From the NCBI GenBank assembly GCA_010909165.1, contig MU008164.1:186001-250000 (forward strand): a stretch of DNA of 64,000 nt, written 5' to 3'. Below the pieces are notes generated by a model. It had not been told where the DNA came from. It ran no database searches and was given only the letters and a program-made list of their open reading frames with translations. The stretch comes from Anthoceros angustus (Eukaryota; Streptophyta; Anthocerotopsida; Anthocerotales; Anthocerotaceae). This document shows positions 33,045 through 44,900 of the stretch, one piece after another; position 1 is the first letter of the stretch; each line of letters begins with the position of its first letter. A program made the position numbers and the translations under genes.

Positions 33045-33966
33045 TAGGCCCTAAAGACCTTTGATTAAGCAGTTTTGACGTCCATCATATGAAGGTGTAA
33101 ATCATATTGAGTGGTCAAGGCAATTATCATTCTTAAGGAGGCAAATTTTGCTATTGGAGCGTATGTAGCCCAAGGTATGTAATCTAGGCCAGGTATTTGG
33201 GTAAACCCTCTGGCTACTAGTCAAGATTGCCTTATATCTTTCAATGGAATCATCACCCTTACGTTTAATTTTGAATACCCATTTACTCCCAACTATTTTT
33301 CTCCCTTTGGGTGGTTTGACTAATTCTCATGTGGAGTTTTTGACAAGGGAGTCGAACTTTGAGTCCACTGCGGCTTTCCATAAGTCTTTCTCAGGAGAGG
33401 AAAATGCTTGTTTCAAAGTTAGTGGCTCTTCAGGGTCAACTGTGGCTTTGTAGACAGCTTGATGGAAATGGGAAAAGGTGAGGAGGGATCATCAAAAGTA
33501 GTAAGATATCCCAAAGGTGGTTCCTTCCATCTGGCAGGCCCAGAGATAGCTGGTCTGGTCCTTAGGTTGTACCTTGGTGCAGGTTGTACATCTTCATTGA
33601 CGACTTGTTTTGGAATGTTGACTTCTTCTTCAAGAGCTGCTTCATATGTAGGAGAAACAAGCTCATCTTCAACCAGATATTCAGGCTCGGAAGGTTCAAT
33701 GTCCGGGATATAAGGAAGATCCGCAAGATGTTGAGGAATTTCCATATCTGGATCTGGAGTCGTAGGTCGTCTTGGAGAATGTGGCTCCTCCTTCGCCGGC
33801 AGTATGGGTTCAACCAAAGGAGAGGAAGTGGAGGAGTGTAGAGTAATGAATTTGTCAGCATCAAAAGACGAAAGCTGACTATGGTCATCAGGAAGGAAAA
33901 CATGGGAGTCCACTAAAGGGGAGAGAATGGGAGACTCATGAAAAGTAACGCTCCTTGTAGTGGGAT
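33045..33966 (-). pseudogene. Copia-2 RT N-terminal remains and acidic linker
   Basis: 33913-33419 is an open acidic Pro-rich linker (LVEPILPAKEEPHSPRRPTT, PAPRYNLRTRP) of the type between Copia integrase and RT. The RT N-terminal part at 33045-33420 is broken but shows the expected position and AAFHKSFS-like fragments in reverse frames only weakly. Confidence 0.65.
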
Positions 33967-33970
33967 CAAA

Positions 33971-34741
33971 TGTCGTGGCACCAGACTTGTTTTACAAGAA
34001 TATATATAGTAGCCTAGAGGTAGGCTGGCTATATATGTGATTTTGGCCATTAGGAAATAGCTATTAATTAGCTTACCCCATATGAAGCTATTTAGTGACA
34101 TTATCGGATAGGTTATTAGGCCATTTAGGTCATTTCTAGACGAGGGCAAACCCGGCAGTGGCTCGTGGGCTACATCATGAAGCCCGCAACGGCCAAAGGA
34201 TCACGCGAGGTGGTGGCCTCATCACAGGAGGAGGTGCTAGCTCATGATGGTGGCCAAGACCTCAAGGCGGCGATGGCATTGCAACCAGCTTGTCGAAGTC
34301 CGTGGAAAGGGAATGTTCGAGACTCACGCAAAACCGCGGTGTTGCTGGATTTCTAATTGGAATGCAAGGTTTTGGTGTGCATGTGGCTCGAGCGATTGCA
34401 ATGTGTGTGGGTGCTGCGGCAAGTCCGGATTACCAACTCAGGCGGCCGTGTAGGGCGGCCGTGTAGGGCGGCCGTGTGGGGCAGCCGTGTGGGGCAGCCC
34501 GTGTAGGGCGGCAGGTGTAGGCAGCCCGTGTGGGGCAGCCCGTGTAGGCAGCCGTGTGGGGCAGCCCTTTGATTCGTGTGCCAGTGCGCCCACGGCCTGC
34601 GTGAGTCTGCTGGCATGTCTGGCGGTGTGGCATGGACATAATTTCCTTTTGCCTGTTTTCTTGTTGCGGTGAAGGCGGTGGGCCAGGCCAGCGGGATGCA
34701 CGTACCTTGTGTGCCCAACAGCCGGTGATGCACACACGACA
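33971..34741. mobile_element. 771-bp TG...CA insertion with CAAA target duplication (solo-LTR-like)
   Basis: The insertion begins TGTCGTGGCACC and ends GCACACACGACA, flanked by CAAA at 33967-33970 and 34742-34745. Removing it and one CAAA restores the expected Copia integrase reading across GYKLFDP-type sequence. TG...CA ends, a 4-bp target duplication and a TATATATAG near 34003 fit a solo LTR or a short non-autonomous LTR element. It carries no coding sequence. Confidence 0.8.
34436..34568. repeat. GC-rich minisatellite
   Basis: Eight or so imperfect copies of a 14-16-bp unit (GTGTGGGGCAGCCC and variants GTGTAGGGCGGCC) inside the TG...CA insertion. Confidence 0.85.
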
Positions 34742-34745
34742 CAAA

Positions 34746-35890
34746 TAATTTGTATCCTTTATGCATTCAGTGTAGCCGATAAAAATATACTTGGCGGCCT
34801 TATCATCTAATTTCTTTCGCTGTGCTTTAGGAATAAAAACATAAGCGGTACAACCAAAAGTCCGGAGATGGTCGATAGAAGGCTTTCTCCCAATGAATGC
34901 TTCATAAGTTGTCATACCTGTGACTGCAGAAGTTGGGATTCTATTGAAGAGGTAGGTTGCTGTTAACAGTGCTTCAGCCCAATAAGTCTTGGATAATTTA
35001 GCTTGGGAGAGCAAGCAACCAGTGATCTCTTGAAGGCGTAAATTTTTATTCTCTGCTACGCCATTTTGCTGAGGTGTGTGGACAACTGTGAGTTGTTGAG
35101 CTATACCTTCAGCCTGACAAAATGCAGCAAAATTATTCGATGTAAACTCTCCTCCATTGTCGGAACAGAGGGTCTTGAGTTTCTTGTTAGTAAGTCTCTC
35201 TGCCCACATCATGTAGTCCTTGAAATACTGAAAAGCCTGACTTTTGTATTGAAGGATGTATGTTGTTGTGAAGCAGGAGAAATCATCTATGAAGGTGATG
35301 AAGTATCTGCAACCACTAAAGGAGGGGGCAGAGATGGGGCCACAAATGTCTGTATGAACTAACTCAAGAGGGGCACGAGCCCGCTGTGGAGAGTTGTTGT
35401 GGAAAGGGGCTTGGTGTCGTTTGGTGAGGACACAAGCCTCGCACCAGGATAGAGGTTCTATCTGTGAGAGGATGGGAGTTCGATAGAGATTTCCCTTAGA
35501 CATTTGTATGAGCTTTTGGCTATTAGGATGACCTAATCGACAATGCCAAAGTATGGTGTTGGAGGAGGTAGCAGAATTGTGGGAAGTTACATGTATAATG
35601 TGTAAGGGACCCACTGTGACAGACAGTTTATATAACCCGTCCTCTAGTGTGCCAAAACAGATGGTATATGACTTATTTGAGAGATATGAAATAAGACAAC
35701 TATCTGCGTTAAGGATGACTTGCATGCTATGTTCTGAACATAAGCTAGTGGCAGTCACTAGGTTCTTACACATGGAGGGTACATGAAGGACTTGGGAAAG
35801 AGAAAGAGTTTGGCCTAAGGAACATCTCAACACAACTGAACCTATACCCAGTATGGGAAGGTTATGATCATCACCCAAGAGGACTGACTG
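34746..35890 (-). pseudogene. Copia-2 integrase
   Basis: The frame contains LWHCRLGHPNSQKLIQMSKG with CEACVLTKRHQ (zinc site), then LELVHTDICGPIS, LCSDNGGEFTSNNF and QQNGVAENKNLRL (D-D-E core), then AFIGRKPSIDHLRTFGC and YIFIGYTECIKD, where the TG...CA insertion interrupts it. The N-terminal side runs into the 512-bp duplication. Confidence 0.92.
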
Positions 35891-36412
35891 GTGTCCTGTG
35901 GAGAGTTGTTGTGGAAAGGGGCTTGGTGTCGTTTGGTGAGGACACAAGCCTCGCACCAGGATAGAGGTTCTATCTGTGAGAGGATGGGAGTTCGATAGAG
36001 ATTTCCCTTAGACATTTGTATGAGCTTTTGGCTATTAGGATGACCTAATCGACAATGCCAAAGTATGGTGTTGGAGGAGGTAGCAGAATTGTGGGAAGTT
36101 ACATGTATAATGTGTAAGGGACCCACTGTGACAGACAGTTTATATAACCCGTCCTCTAGTGTGCCAAAACAGATGGTATATGACTTATTTGAGAGATATG
36201 AAATAAGACAACTATCTGCGTTAAGGATGACTTGCATGCTATGTTCTGAACATAAGCTAGTGGCAGTCACTAGGTTCTTACACATGGAGGGTACATGAAG
36301 GACTTGGGAAAGAGAAAGAGTTTGGCCTAAGGAACATCTCAACACAACTGAACCTATACCCAGTATGGGAAGGTTATGATCATCACCCAAGAGGACAGAC
36401 TGGTGTCCTGTG
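35384..36412. repeat. Perfect-period 512-bp tandem duplication
   Basis: CTGTG lies at 35384, 35896 and 36408, and the two 512-bp copies between them are almost identical (ACTGACTGG against ACAGACTGG near the end is one visible difference). 512 is not a multiple of three, so the duplication shifts the Copia-2 frame. The near identity implies a very recent event or an assembly artefact. Confidence 0.93.
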
Positions 36413-36735
36413 ACTGGGGAGTAAGACTCAAGAGAGTGCTTGTTGTGGCAGACATGAGATGTGGCTCCACTGTCCAAATACCAGAATTGGATTGTTGATT
36501 TGGTCGATGCCAAGCAGACAGTGAGAGCCGATGGTGTTGTCGAAGATTGTTTCTTGACAGCAACATGTGCTCCAGGTGCGGCCTCCCTTTTAGGCTCGCC
36601 GTTCTTTTTTTTCTTGCAGTTCTTCTCCATGTGGTTAGGAATTCTGCACCAATTACATATTACTCCAACCTTCTTGTTACCTCTTGCAGGTGTTGAAGAA
36701 GATGAAGATTCTCCATGAGGAGAGTTTGGATTCGG
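35896..36735 (-). pseudogene. Copia-2 gag end, protease and pre-integrase copy
   Basis: The CCHC knuckle CNWCRIPNHMEKNC is followed by a Lys-rich stretch, then the aspartic protease start FWYLDSGATSHVC (DSGA catalytic motif) and LGDDHNLPILGIG. It then enters the duplicated pre-integrase block. Gag upstream of the knuckle is missing. Confidence 0.9.
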
Positions 36736-36739
36736 GCAA

Positions 36740-39570
36740 GAGGTCCTTTGTCATGAACCATGTCGTCACTAATATAAAAATGGTAATACTTCTCTATGGT
36801 TGATGAAGGGTCTTCTCCATCGAGAGGGCCATTGCGCTTGTAAAACATGAGAACCAGAATGGATACCTGGTCGTTTTGCTAGTGCATAGATTGGATTTCG
36901 TTCTGCACGCCAAAAGCATAGTTCTGCGAAAAGTCCATCACAGATACTACAACATCTTGGGGAAACCATTCTAGGCATTGTCTGAACTCTATCCCTTGCC
37001 AGTGCTGAACAAAATCGTGGAGCACAAACTCCTTCAGCTTGACCTTCAGGTGCTCCACAAACTCTGATCGGTGTGTTTCCATAAATACTAACTTGATGCG
37101 TTTTTTATCATGGCCATCTGAATCTTTGCCAACAACTTGGTATGCGAAAACGCCGCCACTTGAGAAGCAGTCGGGTTGGATAGTTGCATCTACCTCCGAT
37201 GGAAAAAAGGCAAGTGTACTAACACCACACGCTGCACAAGTTCCTTGCAAGCATGCAAGAGCATGCCAATCAGCATCTGGTTCCTTTGCACAAAGGACAC
37301 GCTCACAAAGCACCCTCACTGACGGCAAACAGGAGGAAGCAGCATTACATGCAAGATCCGATGACCCTAAAGGAGGATTACAAACAAGGCAAGAACATTC
37401 ACAGTGGCCACGGGGGTGAACTCTGGAAACCGTTCCCCGAAGGCCATTGAAAGCATCCTTTAGGAATGCCATCTCAACATGGTACCTACAACAGCATAGA
37501 TTGCGCTCCTGTAGGCTCTTCACATAGAAGGGCTTCAATTTCTCGAGTGTACATTGGCCTACTTGAATATCAGGGTGTGCTCATGACAGAAGCGAAGGTA
37601 GAATTCCGTCTGCACATGCTAGCATCATATGAATTAGTGCGGCTGAATGTATACACAACCCTATGTGTCCCAGCCAACAAGGTACCAAAAGTCAAGACAA
37701 GCGGACACATGCCCAAGTAACGAGATGACCAAAAAACTTGGCAAAGGCCCTTGGCAAAGAACGTGACCAAGTGTACATGACCAGGAAGCCACATGCTAAT
37801 CTAAAAAAGAGGTTGCTCAATACAAAAATCATCCTTCTGGGCATGGACAAATGGGACAGCGGGGGGTGACAAGTCGGCCACACATGTGCAAACTGAGTGA
37901 AGCGACCATGTGACCACCAAGTCAAGCAACCATGTGACCACTGAGTCAATCAACCATGTGACCACTGAGTCAAGCAACCATGTGCACAACCACTGACTCA
38001 AGCAACCATGTGACCACTGAGTCAAGCAACCTTGTGACCACAGGGTCAAGCAACCATGTGCACAACCACTGACTCAAGCAACCATGTGACCATAAGGAAT
38101 GGGAACTTGTGGTCACCATGGGTTGCCCCCTGGCCATCGCCGTTGGCCACAATTGTGACCAATGAGTCTACCAACCATGTGACCACAAGCACTACTTGTG
38201 CTTACCATGGGGTGACAATTGGCAAGAGGCCCACAGACCAATCTTGTGGTCTCAGGCGCAGGTGGCCATCCGAGCAGCTGGTGAGCACATGGGAAGACCA
38301 CAATAAGCCAATGGCACCAGACATCCACAATGGCACATCAATGTGTGGTACATTAGGCCTGCATAAATAGCAACCACCATATACATCACCCATGTGCAGC
38401 AGGCAGACACTGTCAACCGGCGTTTCCACCAAGCATGCATTCGTCTTCCTTGAATGCCACACCTGGACATGAAAGCAAACATCGAACAACTGAATTCTCA
38501 TACAAACCGGTGAGCACATGGGAAGACCACAATAAGTCAATGGCACGGACATGAAAGCAAACATCGAACAACTGTTTCTCATAAAAGCCTAATAAGGAGG
38601 AAGGCTCTAATATACCCACATATACATCACTCAAACATCACCAATAGCCAGACCTATCACCAATCACCACATCACAAACAGCATGTCCACCACAACTACA
38701 CAGATGAAACCGGAAGAATGAAAGACCAACCTGAGACATATCAAGGAAGTGAGTGATATGCTTGGTAAACGTCTTTGGAGCCATTCTCAACCGTTTGGTG
38801 TCCTTTGTGTTTGATGAGGGGCGCGAAGCAAGCTCCCAGAACTACACAATGCTGTCCTTGACATACCCTGAAACAATGTCATTCCGTGTCTTCCGACCTG
38901 CACCACACCATGACCACAATTCACCACGTTCATGCCCTTGTTGAGAGTTTAGTGTGCGATATAGCTGCCTCCTACTGACTCCTATCTGCCGAGACAATGA
39001 GGAAACCAGATGGCTCCATGGATGTCCTCTGTCAGAATGATGTTGAATAGTGTGTTCCTGGCCCTCAGGTGGTCTCCAAATTGCACATCCTTTAGACATG
39101 TACATGCATCCTTCACATTCTTCAATATCAAGGCTGCAAGGTGGCTATCCTTTGCAGTCTGTGCAATATCTGAACGGTACTCCTTTAGCAATGGCAAGTG
39201 GCCAAAAAGTGCCAAGATGTCCTTCCTGCATGATGATGTGTACGCAGAAGTGAGGGACAAAAAATATTGCCCAAGTTGGTGAGCTACTCGTTGTTTCGCA
39301 CGAAGAGAGCACTCTCGACTCCCCTAGAGGCGCATAGCCCGCCGCTCTCCACTTTGGACGCTGCTGATGACCGCTTTGCCCGCCATCACCCTCATGTCTG
39401 TCCTCCCCCTCGTGAGCATCTAGCCCTTGTTGTTCATCTTCCTCCTCGATAACTTGCTGGATGTTTGCAGATGCAGTTGTTTGGGCCGCTTCCTCCGACG
39501 ACGCCTGCTCAAATTTCATGCTCGCTTTGGCTTGCCGTGAACGGCCATGCCACAATACCATCATCAGCAT
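36740..39570 (-). pseudogene. Transposase-like gene, decayed, with introns
   Basis: In minus-strand order the pieces are: an acidic Gln-rich N-terminus (39570-39300); CRKDILALFGHLPLLKEYRS and TEDIHGAIWFPHCL (39240-39000); SRQIGVSRRQLYRTL and NDIVSGYVKDSIVLFWE (39000-38830); then an intron-like region with minisatellites. HPDIQVGQCTLEKLKPFYVK with CCCRYHVEM (37585-37480) follows, then a Cys cluster (CSCLVCN, CAACG), and finally VVSVMDFSQNYAFGVQNEIQ and YYHFYISDDMVHD (36990-36745). The pattern VDFxENYxxxxQNEIQ with a downstream FYISDD resembles a transposase-like family seen in early plants and invertebrates; the name is uncertain. A TAG at about 36880 replaces the Trp expected after QSMH. The 3' end is lost at the Copia-2 junction. 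Confidence 0.6.
37885..38105. repeat. Minisatellite in transposase intron region
   Basis: About eight copies of a 23-26-bp unit, CAACCATGTGACCACTGAGTCAAG and shorter variants. A related looser repeat (GTGAGCACATGGGAAGACCA at 38281 and 38511) lies just downstream. Probably non-coding. Confidence 0.8.
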
Positions 39571-41460
39571 GCTATACGCACACTACCCCCATGACTCTGC
39601 ACTTTACCAAAAAGGCTTGAGTTAAGAGAGACACAAGCACCCATTAACAAGGCCCCACTTTTCAGTAAGTAGCCTCACAAACTCTCCACAAGCACAACTC
39701 CTTATAGATACACAAATGGCACAGTAGCAGATTACCTCCACCGCCAGCATCTGCATCTTGCAGATTACCACCAGACACATCACCCAGAACCGCAAGCTTG
39801 AACCGAGCAGACGCAGCGTAATCGCCAGACGTAGAAGCAACGCCAACATCCTGTAGCAAACCTAGCATACCGCATCCACCACCAGATCAGATACAGCTCA
39901 TCATCCACAGGTGCACTAGCATCAACATCCATCCGGCCATGTCGAAACCTGGCAGTCTCCTCCACTCCATTGAGCGGATTTGGCTGGATGCTGGTTTGGT
40001 TGCAACATAGTGTGACTCGCCGCGGAGAGCAACCATGCCAGGTTCTTAGTGTCATCACCCACGAGTTCCTGCTCCTTCTCCACATCGGACAAATGACAAG
40101 TGCACACGTCTGCTCATGGCAGCCACCTTCGCTAGAGCGTGAGTCCCCAACCACTGATTTCCTCGGCCTTGGCGGTTCTCAGAGGTTGACTTGTTAATGC
40201 CAGAGTTGAGCGGTGGTACGCAACCCGATCCACTAGGTCAATAATCCAATTCAAATTCCTGCCATAAGTCGATGGGCCCTGGCCGGTTCATCACAATTGT
40301 GGCTAAACGAACTTTGTGTCTGTGGACAAACCCGTCCAAATGAACTCAACAGTTGTTTATGTGAAATAGATATTATAATAATCTATATATTTTTATACAT
40401 TAGCGCAAAATACAATAACTCATGTACTATAAGCTGTAAAAAAATTAGATACATCCGGGACGAAATGAATTACATATATTTATATGAACAGAGAGAGGAC
40501 AAATTAAGAGTGTTTCGTCCGTTTTGAACCCAGGTTCACTTGAGGATGTCCAGGGCTCACCTGCTTTGTGAGTGGACACTTCATGTGGCTCTATGTCCCT
40601 TTCTGTACACCGCTCCACTCTAACTACTTTGTTTGGTCACATCTTGGTGTGCCAACTTTTAGAGGGAGATGTTCTGAGCATACATTGTCGTGTGTGATGT
40701 GCTGACAAAGTTATTTCAAAAGAAGCATCCGGAGGTGCAAAAACTGGTTATTTGTTTTGTTTTGTTCACCCGTTTTTGCAAGGGGGTTGTTAGCGCCCTT
40801 AGGATTTTGCTAAATAGCTTTTCCTTTGTTTTTCCTTGTTCCTGGACATCTTAGGTTGAGCCTATTTTGTAGGCTCATCCAGACCTTGAAGCTTTGTTGC
40901 TTTTTTTGTTAGCCATGTATGCACTCTGCGTGGCTATGGACAACTATGCTGCCTTACTGCGCGACATATTCCAGACAAATTCCAAGATGAATTTCTTTCA
41001 AGTTTTCTTATCATATCATTGCTTATTTATCTATGTTTGAATCTTTGACGCCCATAGAAGCTTGAAATAAGTAGGATCGACCGGCTTGAATCTTGATGCC
41101 CATACAAGCTTGAGAATGGTAGCATTGTTTTTATATATGAATTTTTCATGTTTGAATCTTGACGCCTATACAAGCTGACATCGTCCAAACCCATCAGCAT
41201 AAATTAGACCCACTGAAAAACAGCCGCTTTACAAAGCCGAGTCCAGCTAAAGCAAGAGCTATGGGTTAAAATGATGGAAAGTAAAAAATTAATAGGTGGG
41301 TGCTTAATATATTATCTAGGTATTAACAATGGGCTAGTTCAGTAGAATAGATCTGGAATCGTCTTTCCATCACTGTACTACATGTTGAAAAAGGTTTCAC
41401 TGCACGGCGTGGTAGATAGAAAAAGGGAGGCCATCGCTGCGATACATTTACTCTACTTCT
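39571..41460. other. Intergenic, no supported gene
   Basis: No conserved protein was recognised. 40340-40520 is strongly AT-rich. Three loose copies of a roughly 58-bp unit (TTGAATCTTGACGCC...AAGCTTGA) occur near 41036, 41093 and 41153. The last few hundred bases precede EDC4 and may hold its promoter; no clear TATA element is assigned. Confidence 0.45.
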
Positions 41461-41559
41461 TCTTCGTCTTCTTCCCTTGAGACGCTCATCAGTCCGGCTG
41501 GTTGTGAGTATAGTGATCCCAGGCAACAACAACCATCCAGAGTTGTGTGCTAACAAGCA

Positions 41560-41815
41560 AGCAAGTAGGCAAGCCATCGAGGAAGGCAGGCAGGCAGGCA
41601 GCAAGCAAGCAAGCAAGCAAACAAGTGAGCAAGCGAGCGAGCAAGCAAGCAAGCGAGCAAGCGAGCGAGCGAGCAAGCAAGCAAGCAAGCGAGCAAGCGA
41701 GCGAGCCAGCAAGCAAGCAAGCAGGCAGGCGAGCAAGCAAGCAAGCAGGCAAGCAAGCAAGCAAGCAAGAAAGCAAGCAAGCGAGCGAGCGAGCGAGCAA
41801 GCAAAGACGCCAAGG
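41560..41815. repeat. GCAA/GCGA tetranucleotide microsatellite
   Basis: About 250 bp of nearly pure 4-bp units (GCAA, GCGA, GCAG) ending about 160 bp before the EDC4 start codon. Open frames on both strands across it (KQASKQAS-like and LACLLACL-like) are artefacts of the repeat. Confidence 0.95.
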
Positions 41816-41975
41816 AAGGAAGGTGAGCAGGGGGGCCATAGCAGTGGAATCGGTTGCTTAGCTGCGTGCTGCAAATTTGAGGAGTCTGTTTTTTGTGCCT
41901 TTCATAACAGGCAGGCAGAGGCACTGAAGGAGTTGTAGAAGATAAGCGCAGTTTAGTGGAGCGAGTGCGCGCGGA

Positions 41976-44900
41976 ATGGGCTCAGCAGGGCCGTCGGGAG
42001 GGTTCGTCGACCTGCATACCTTTTTCAAGGTTCCATCAGGTTCCCCTCACCCAGCCTATCCCAATCCATCCAACCCCTACCCGCAGGCTCCCCCGGTATA
42101 TTCCTACCCGACGCCGGCAAATCTTCCTCCTAATCCCAGTGCCTACGGCTTCAGCACCCCTCCCGCAGCCTCCTACTATATGCACTTTGGCGGCCAAGAT
42201 CTGAACCCGCGCCCCCCTCCCTTCCCCCCCTTCCCCCAGCTTCCTTCCTCGCATTCCCTTCCCCACGCCTCCGAGCCCCAGGCTCCAGTGCAAGGAGTGC
42301 AGCCAGCTAGCAGTCCCCCTCTGGACGGGGCCCGGCTCATGGCTCTCCTGACCACGTCCTCTGCCGCGGAGGGAGACATGGCCGGCTCGCTGGAGCTACC
42401 GGAAGGCTCCAGGCAGGTCCCGGGTCCGGAGTCCCGACTGTGGCTCCTCCGGCAATTGCCCCCGCCATTCCCACCGCTCCCCCGGTTCACTCCCTGGTCA
42501 CTCCCTCTGCCCCCAGGATGCCTGCCAAGCGAGGTCAGGGACGACTGATTTTAGGGGGGAAGGTTTTGTACGACATAGATGTGAGGCTGCCTGGAGAAGC
42601 TCAACCGCAGTTGGAGGTGCAGCCTATTACTGTGTACACGTCAGAGAATGTGATGGTCGTGGGACGGCAGATTGCTGTCAACAGCGAGTATATCTGCTAT
42701 GGCCTCCGTGGAGGTAACATCAGGATTCTTAGCATCCACACAGGCTTGCGGGCCCTTCTGCGAGGACACTCACTGGTCTGTTCTGCCTGCTTGTATACGT
42801 ACATTGTATGCATGTGTCTGTATGGTGATGTGTATTAGCTTTTAATCTCATCACTTGCTTTGGGGTGCCACTCCAGAGAATGACCGACATGGCTTTCCTT
42901 GCTCCGAGTCTCCATTTTGTAGCCAGGTGAGATGGTCCATCAGTTATGGCATTCGAGCGCGGTCCTCTTGCTGAACCCCTCTTCAGTTTATAGTCACCAT
43001 GGGACTGATTATTCGCTTTTTGTTGGAATGGCAGTGCCAGCTCCGACGGCCGCGTTTTTGTTAGGGAGATCGTAGCGGATGGTGGTGAGGATGGGAAAAC
43101 ACAGATCAAGGATAAGATAGTTCTAGCCCTGCACCTTATGGGAGACTGGGAGTCAGCGCATCCACTTGTTTGCTGGCATTCTCACATGCAGGTTGCCTTT
43201 CTGTTACTGCCGTTGGCCTCATTTATGATGAACAACGTTTTTCTCTGTCATGGCTGTGTTTTGCTGCTGAACGCACTGTGTACAACAAATATGTGCAGAA
43301 GTCACTTTACGTAGGCATTGGCAAGTATCTTGTTGAAATAAATATTTCAGCAGCAGGACGACTAGCCCCACCTGGTGGGTTCACGGTGGACAACCCTGTC
43401 GAATTTGATGTGAATCGTCCACCAGAGGGTATTTTTACAATGTGTGGACATGAAGGTGATGTTACCAGCCTGGCAGTAACTGATAGATTCCCCAACTGTG
43501 TAGCTACTGCTTCCAAGGATGGGGTGGTGAGTCCATTCTTGCCTTTCTCACTGCTACTCTTTAACGTAGATCCAGATGCTTTATATTCTGCTCACATTCT
43601 CACTTTCTACTGCTGCCATATGGGTGACGTAGGTGTGTTTCTGGGGTTCCAATAAGACACCTCTGATGACTTTAGTTCCTCATAACCGTCAACCTGTTGG
43701 CACAGTTGCCTTTCTGGCAGCTCCTGGTGGGCCTGCCAGCACTGGTGGAGTTCTGCTTCTGACAGCGGTGTGTGGCATCGATTTTGAGCTTCTTTCATAC
43801 CTTTCCTCTGATCAACCTCCTCACACTGAAATCTCTGTTTAGACTTCTTGTTTATTGGAGGCTTACCTTGCCGTGCATCAGGGGCCTTTAAACCGAGAAC
43901 TGAAGCTCTGGGCACAGAGGCCCCAAGGAGTTCCTTTGTCGCCTGCCTCACGGTCGTGGAGCTGCTTTCAAACACTTGAACTCCACAGCTCAGCTGAAAC
44001 TGCATGCGACAGGGCATTTTTTAATCAGGTGGTGGTTCTACCACATGCAAGCTTGATCCTTCTAGCGAATACGAAAAAGAATGCTTTATATGCAGTCCAT
44101 GTAGAGGTTGATGCACATGGCAACCCCAGGCGCATGGATTACATAGCAGAGTTTTCTGTGACTATGCCTGTGCTTAGCCTTACTGCAACCATCAACGAGG
44201 AAGCAATAGTTCAAGTTTATTGTGTTCAAACTCAGGCTATTCAGCAGTATGCCCTTGATATGGCTCAGTGTTCCCCTTCACCAGATGAGGATGGTAGCTC
44301 CCTACAAAATTCTGAGGGAAATGTAGGTCGTGTCGGGTCACCAGCCTTACAGAATCTTTCTGGGACTTTGGCAAGTGAGGTGATGATTGCGTCATTATCT
44401 TCTAGTTACCAGAGTGGCCTAGATGCTGGGAGACCCATCAAAGTGGACAGTAGCCTAGATTGTGAAATGTCTATGGACCTTTCTGTTGATCAAGCACCTG
44501 TGACGTCTGCTGTAAGTAGAGTGAACATGTTGGAACTCACCGAGGATAGCATAGCAGATCAAGGATCTATTGCATCAGCGAAGGACTGTGCAATTACTAC
44601 AGAAGAAGTTCCCTCGAATGAAGGGCAGAATGTGTCTGAAACTCCAGGACAAAAACCTAGTTCCAGAAGCACACATGAGGCGGTCAGCAGTGGGAGTGCA
44701 ATGCCAGACACGAATAACCAAGAACCTGAGAAGCAAGTGGAGGAAGAGGGGTTAGAGACCAGTGCTGAATTGCCACCATCTGATGATGATGGGGAGAAGG
44801 TTTCTGACAACTCAACGTCAAGCAAGGGTATTCAACCTGTAGGCTTCAGTGAAGAAGAGCTACGGGACACACTGCCTCCGATATTACCAGTAGGTGCCAG

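Larger units (their letters stand above)
32010..36740 (-). mobile_element. Second Copia element, truncated, split by an insertion
   Basis: Minus-strand order is gag knuckle and protease (36735-36400), integrase (35890-34746, plus a remainder below 33966), linker (33913-33419), RT (33044-32483) and RNase H (32443-32010). No LTRs are found: the high end joins a transposase-like gene inside its coding sequence near 36740, and the low end stops in the REMLE block of RNase H. A 771-bp TG...CA insertion interrupts it at 33971-34741. Confidence 0.88.

Noticed and set aside
41323-41938. Leu/Ala/Cys-rich and Lys/Gln/Ala/Ser-rich frames
   Set aside because: Produced by the 4-bp microsatellite; any frame lacking a stop within the unit stays open.
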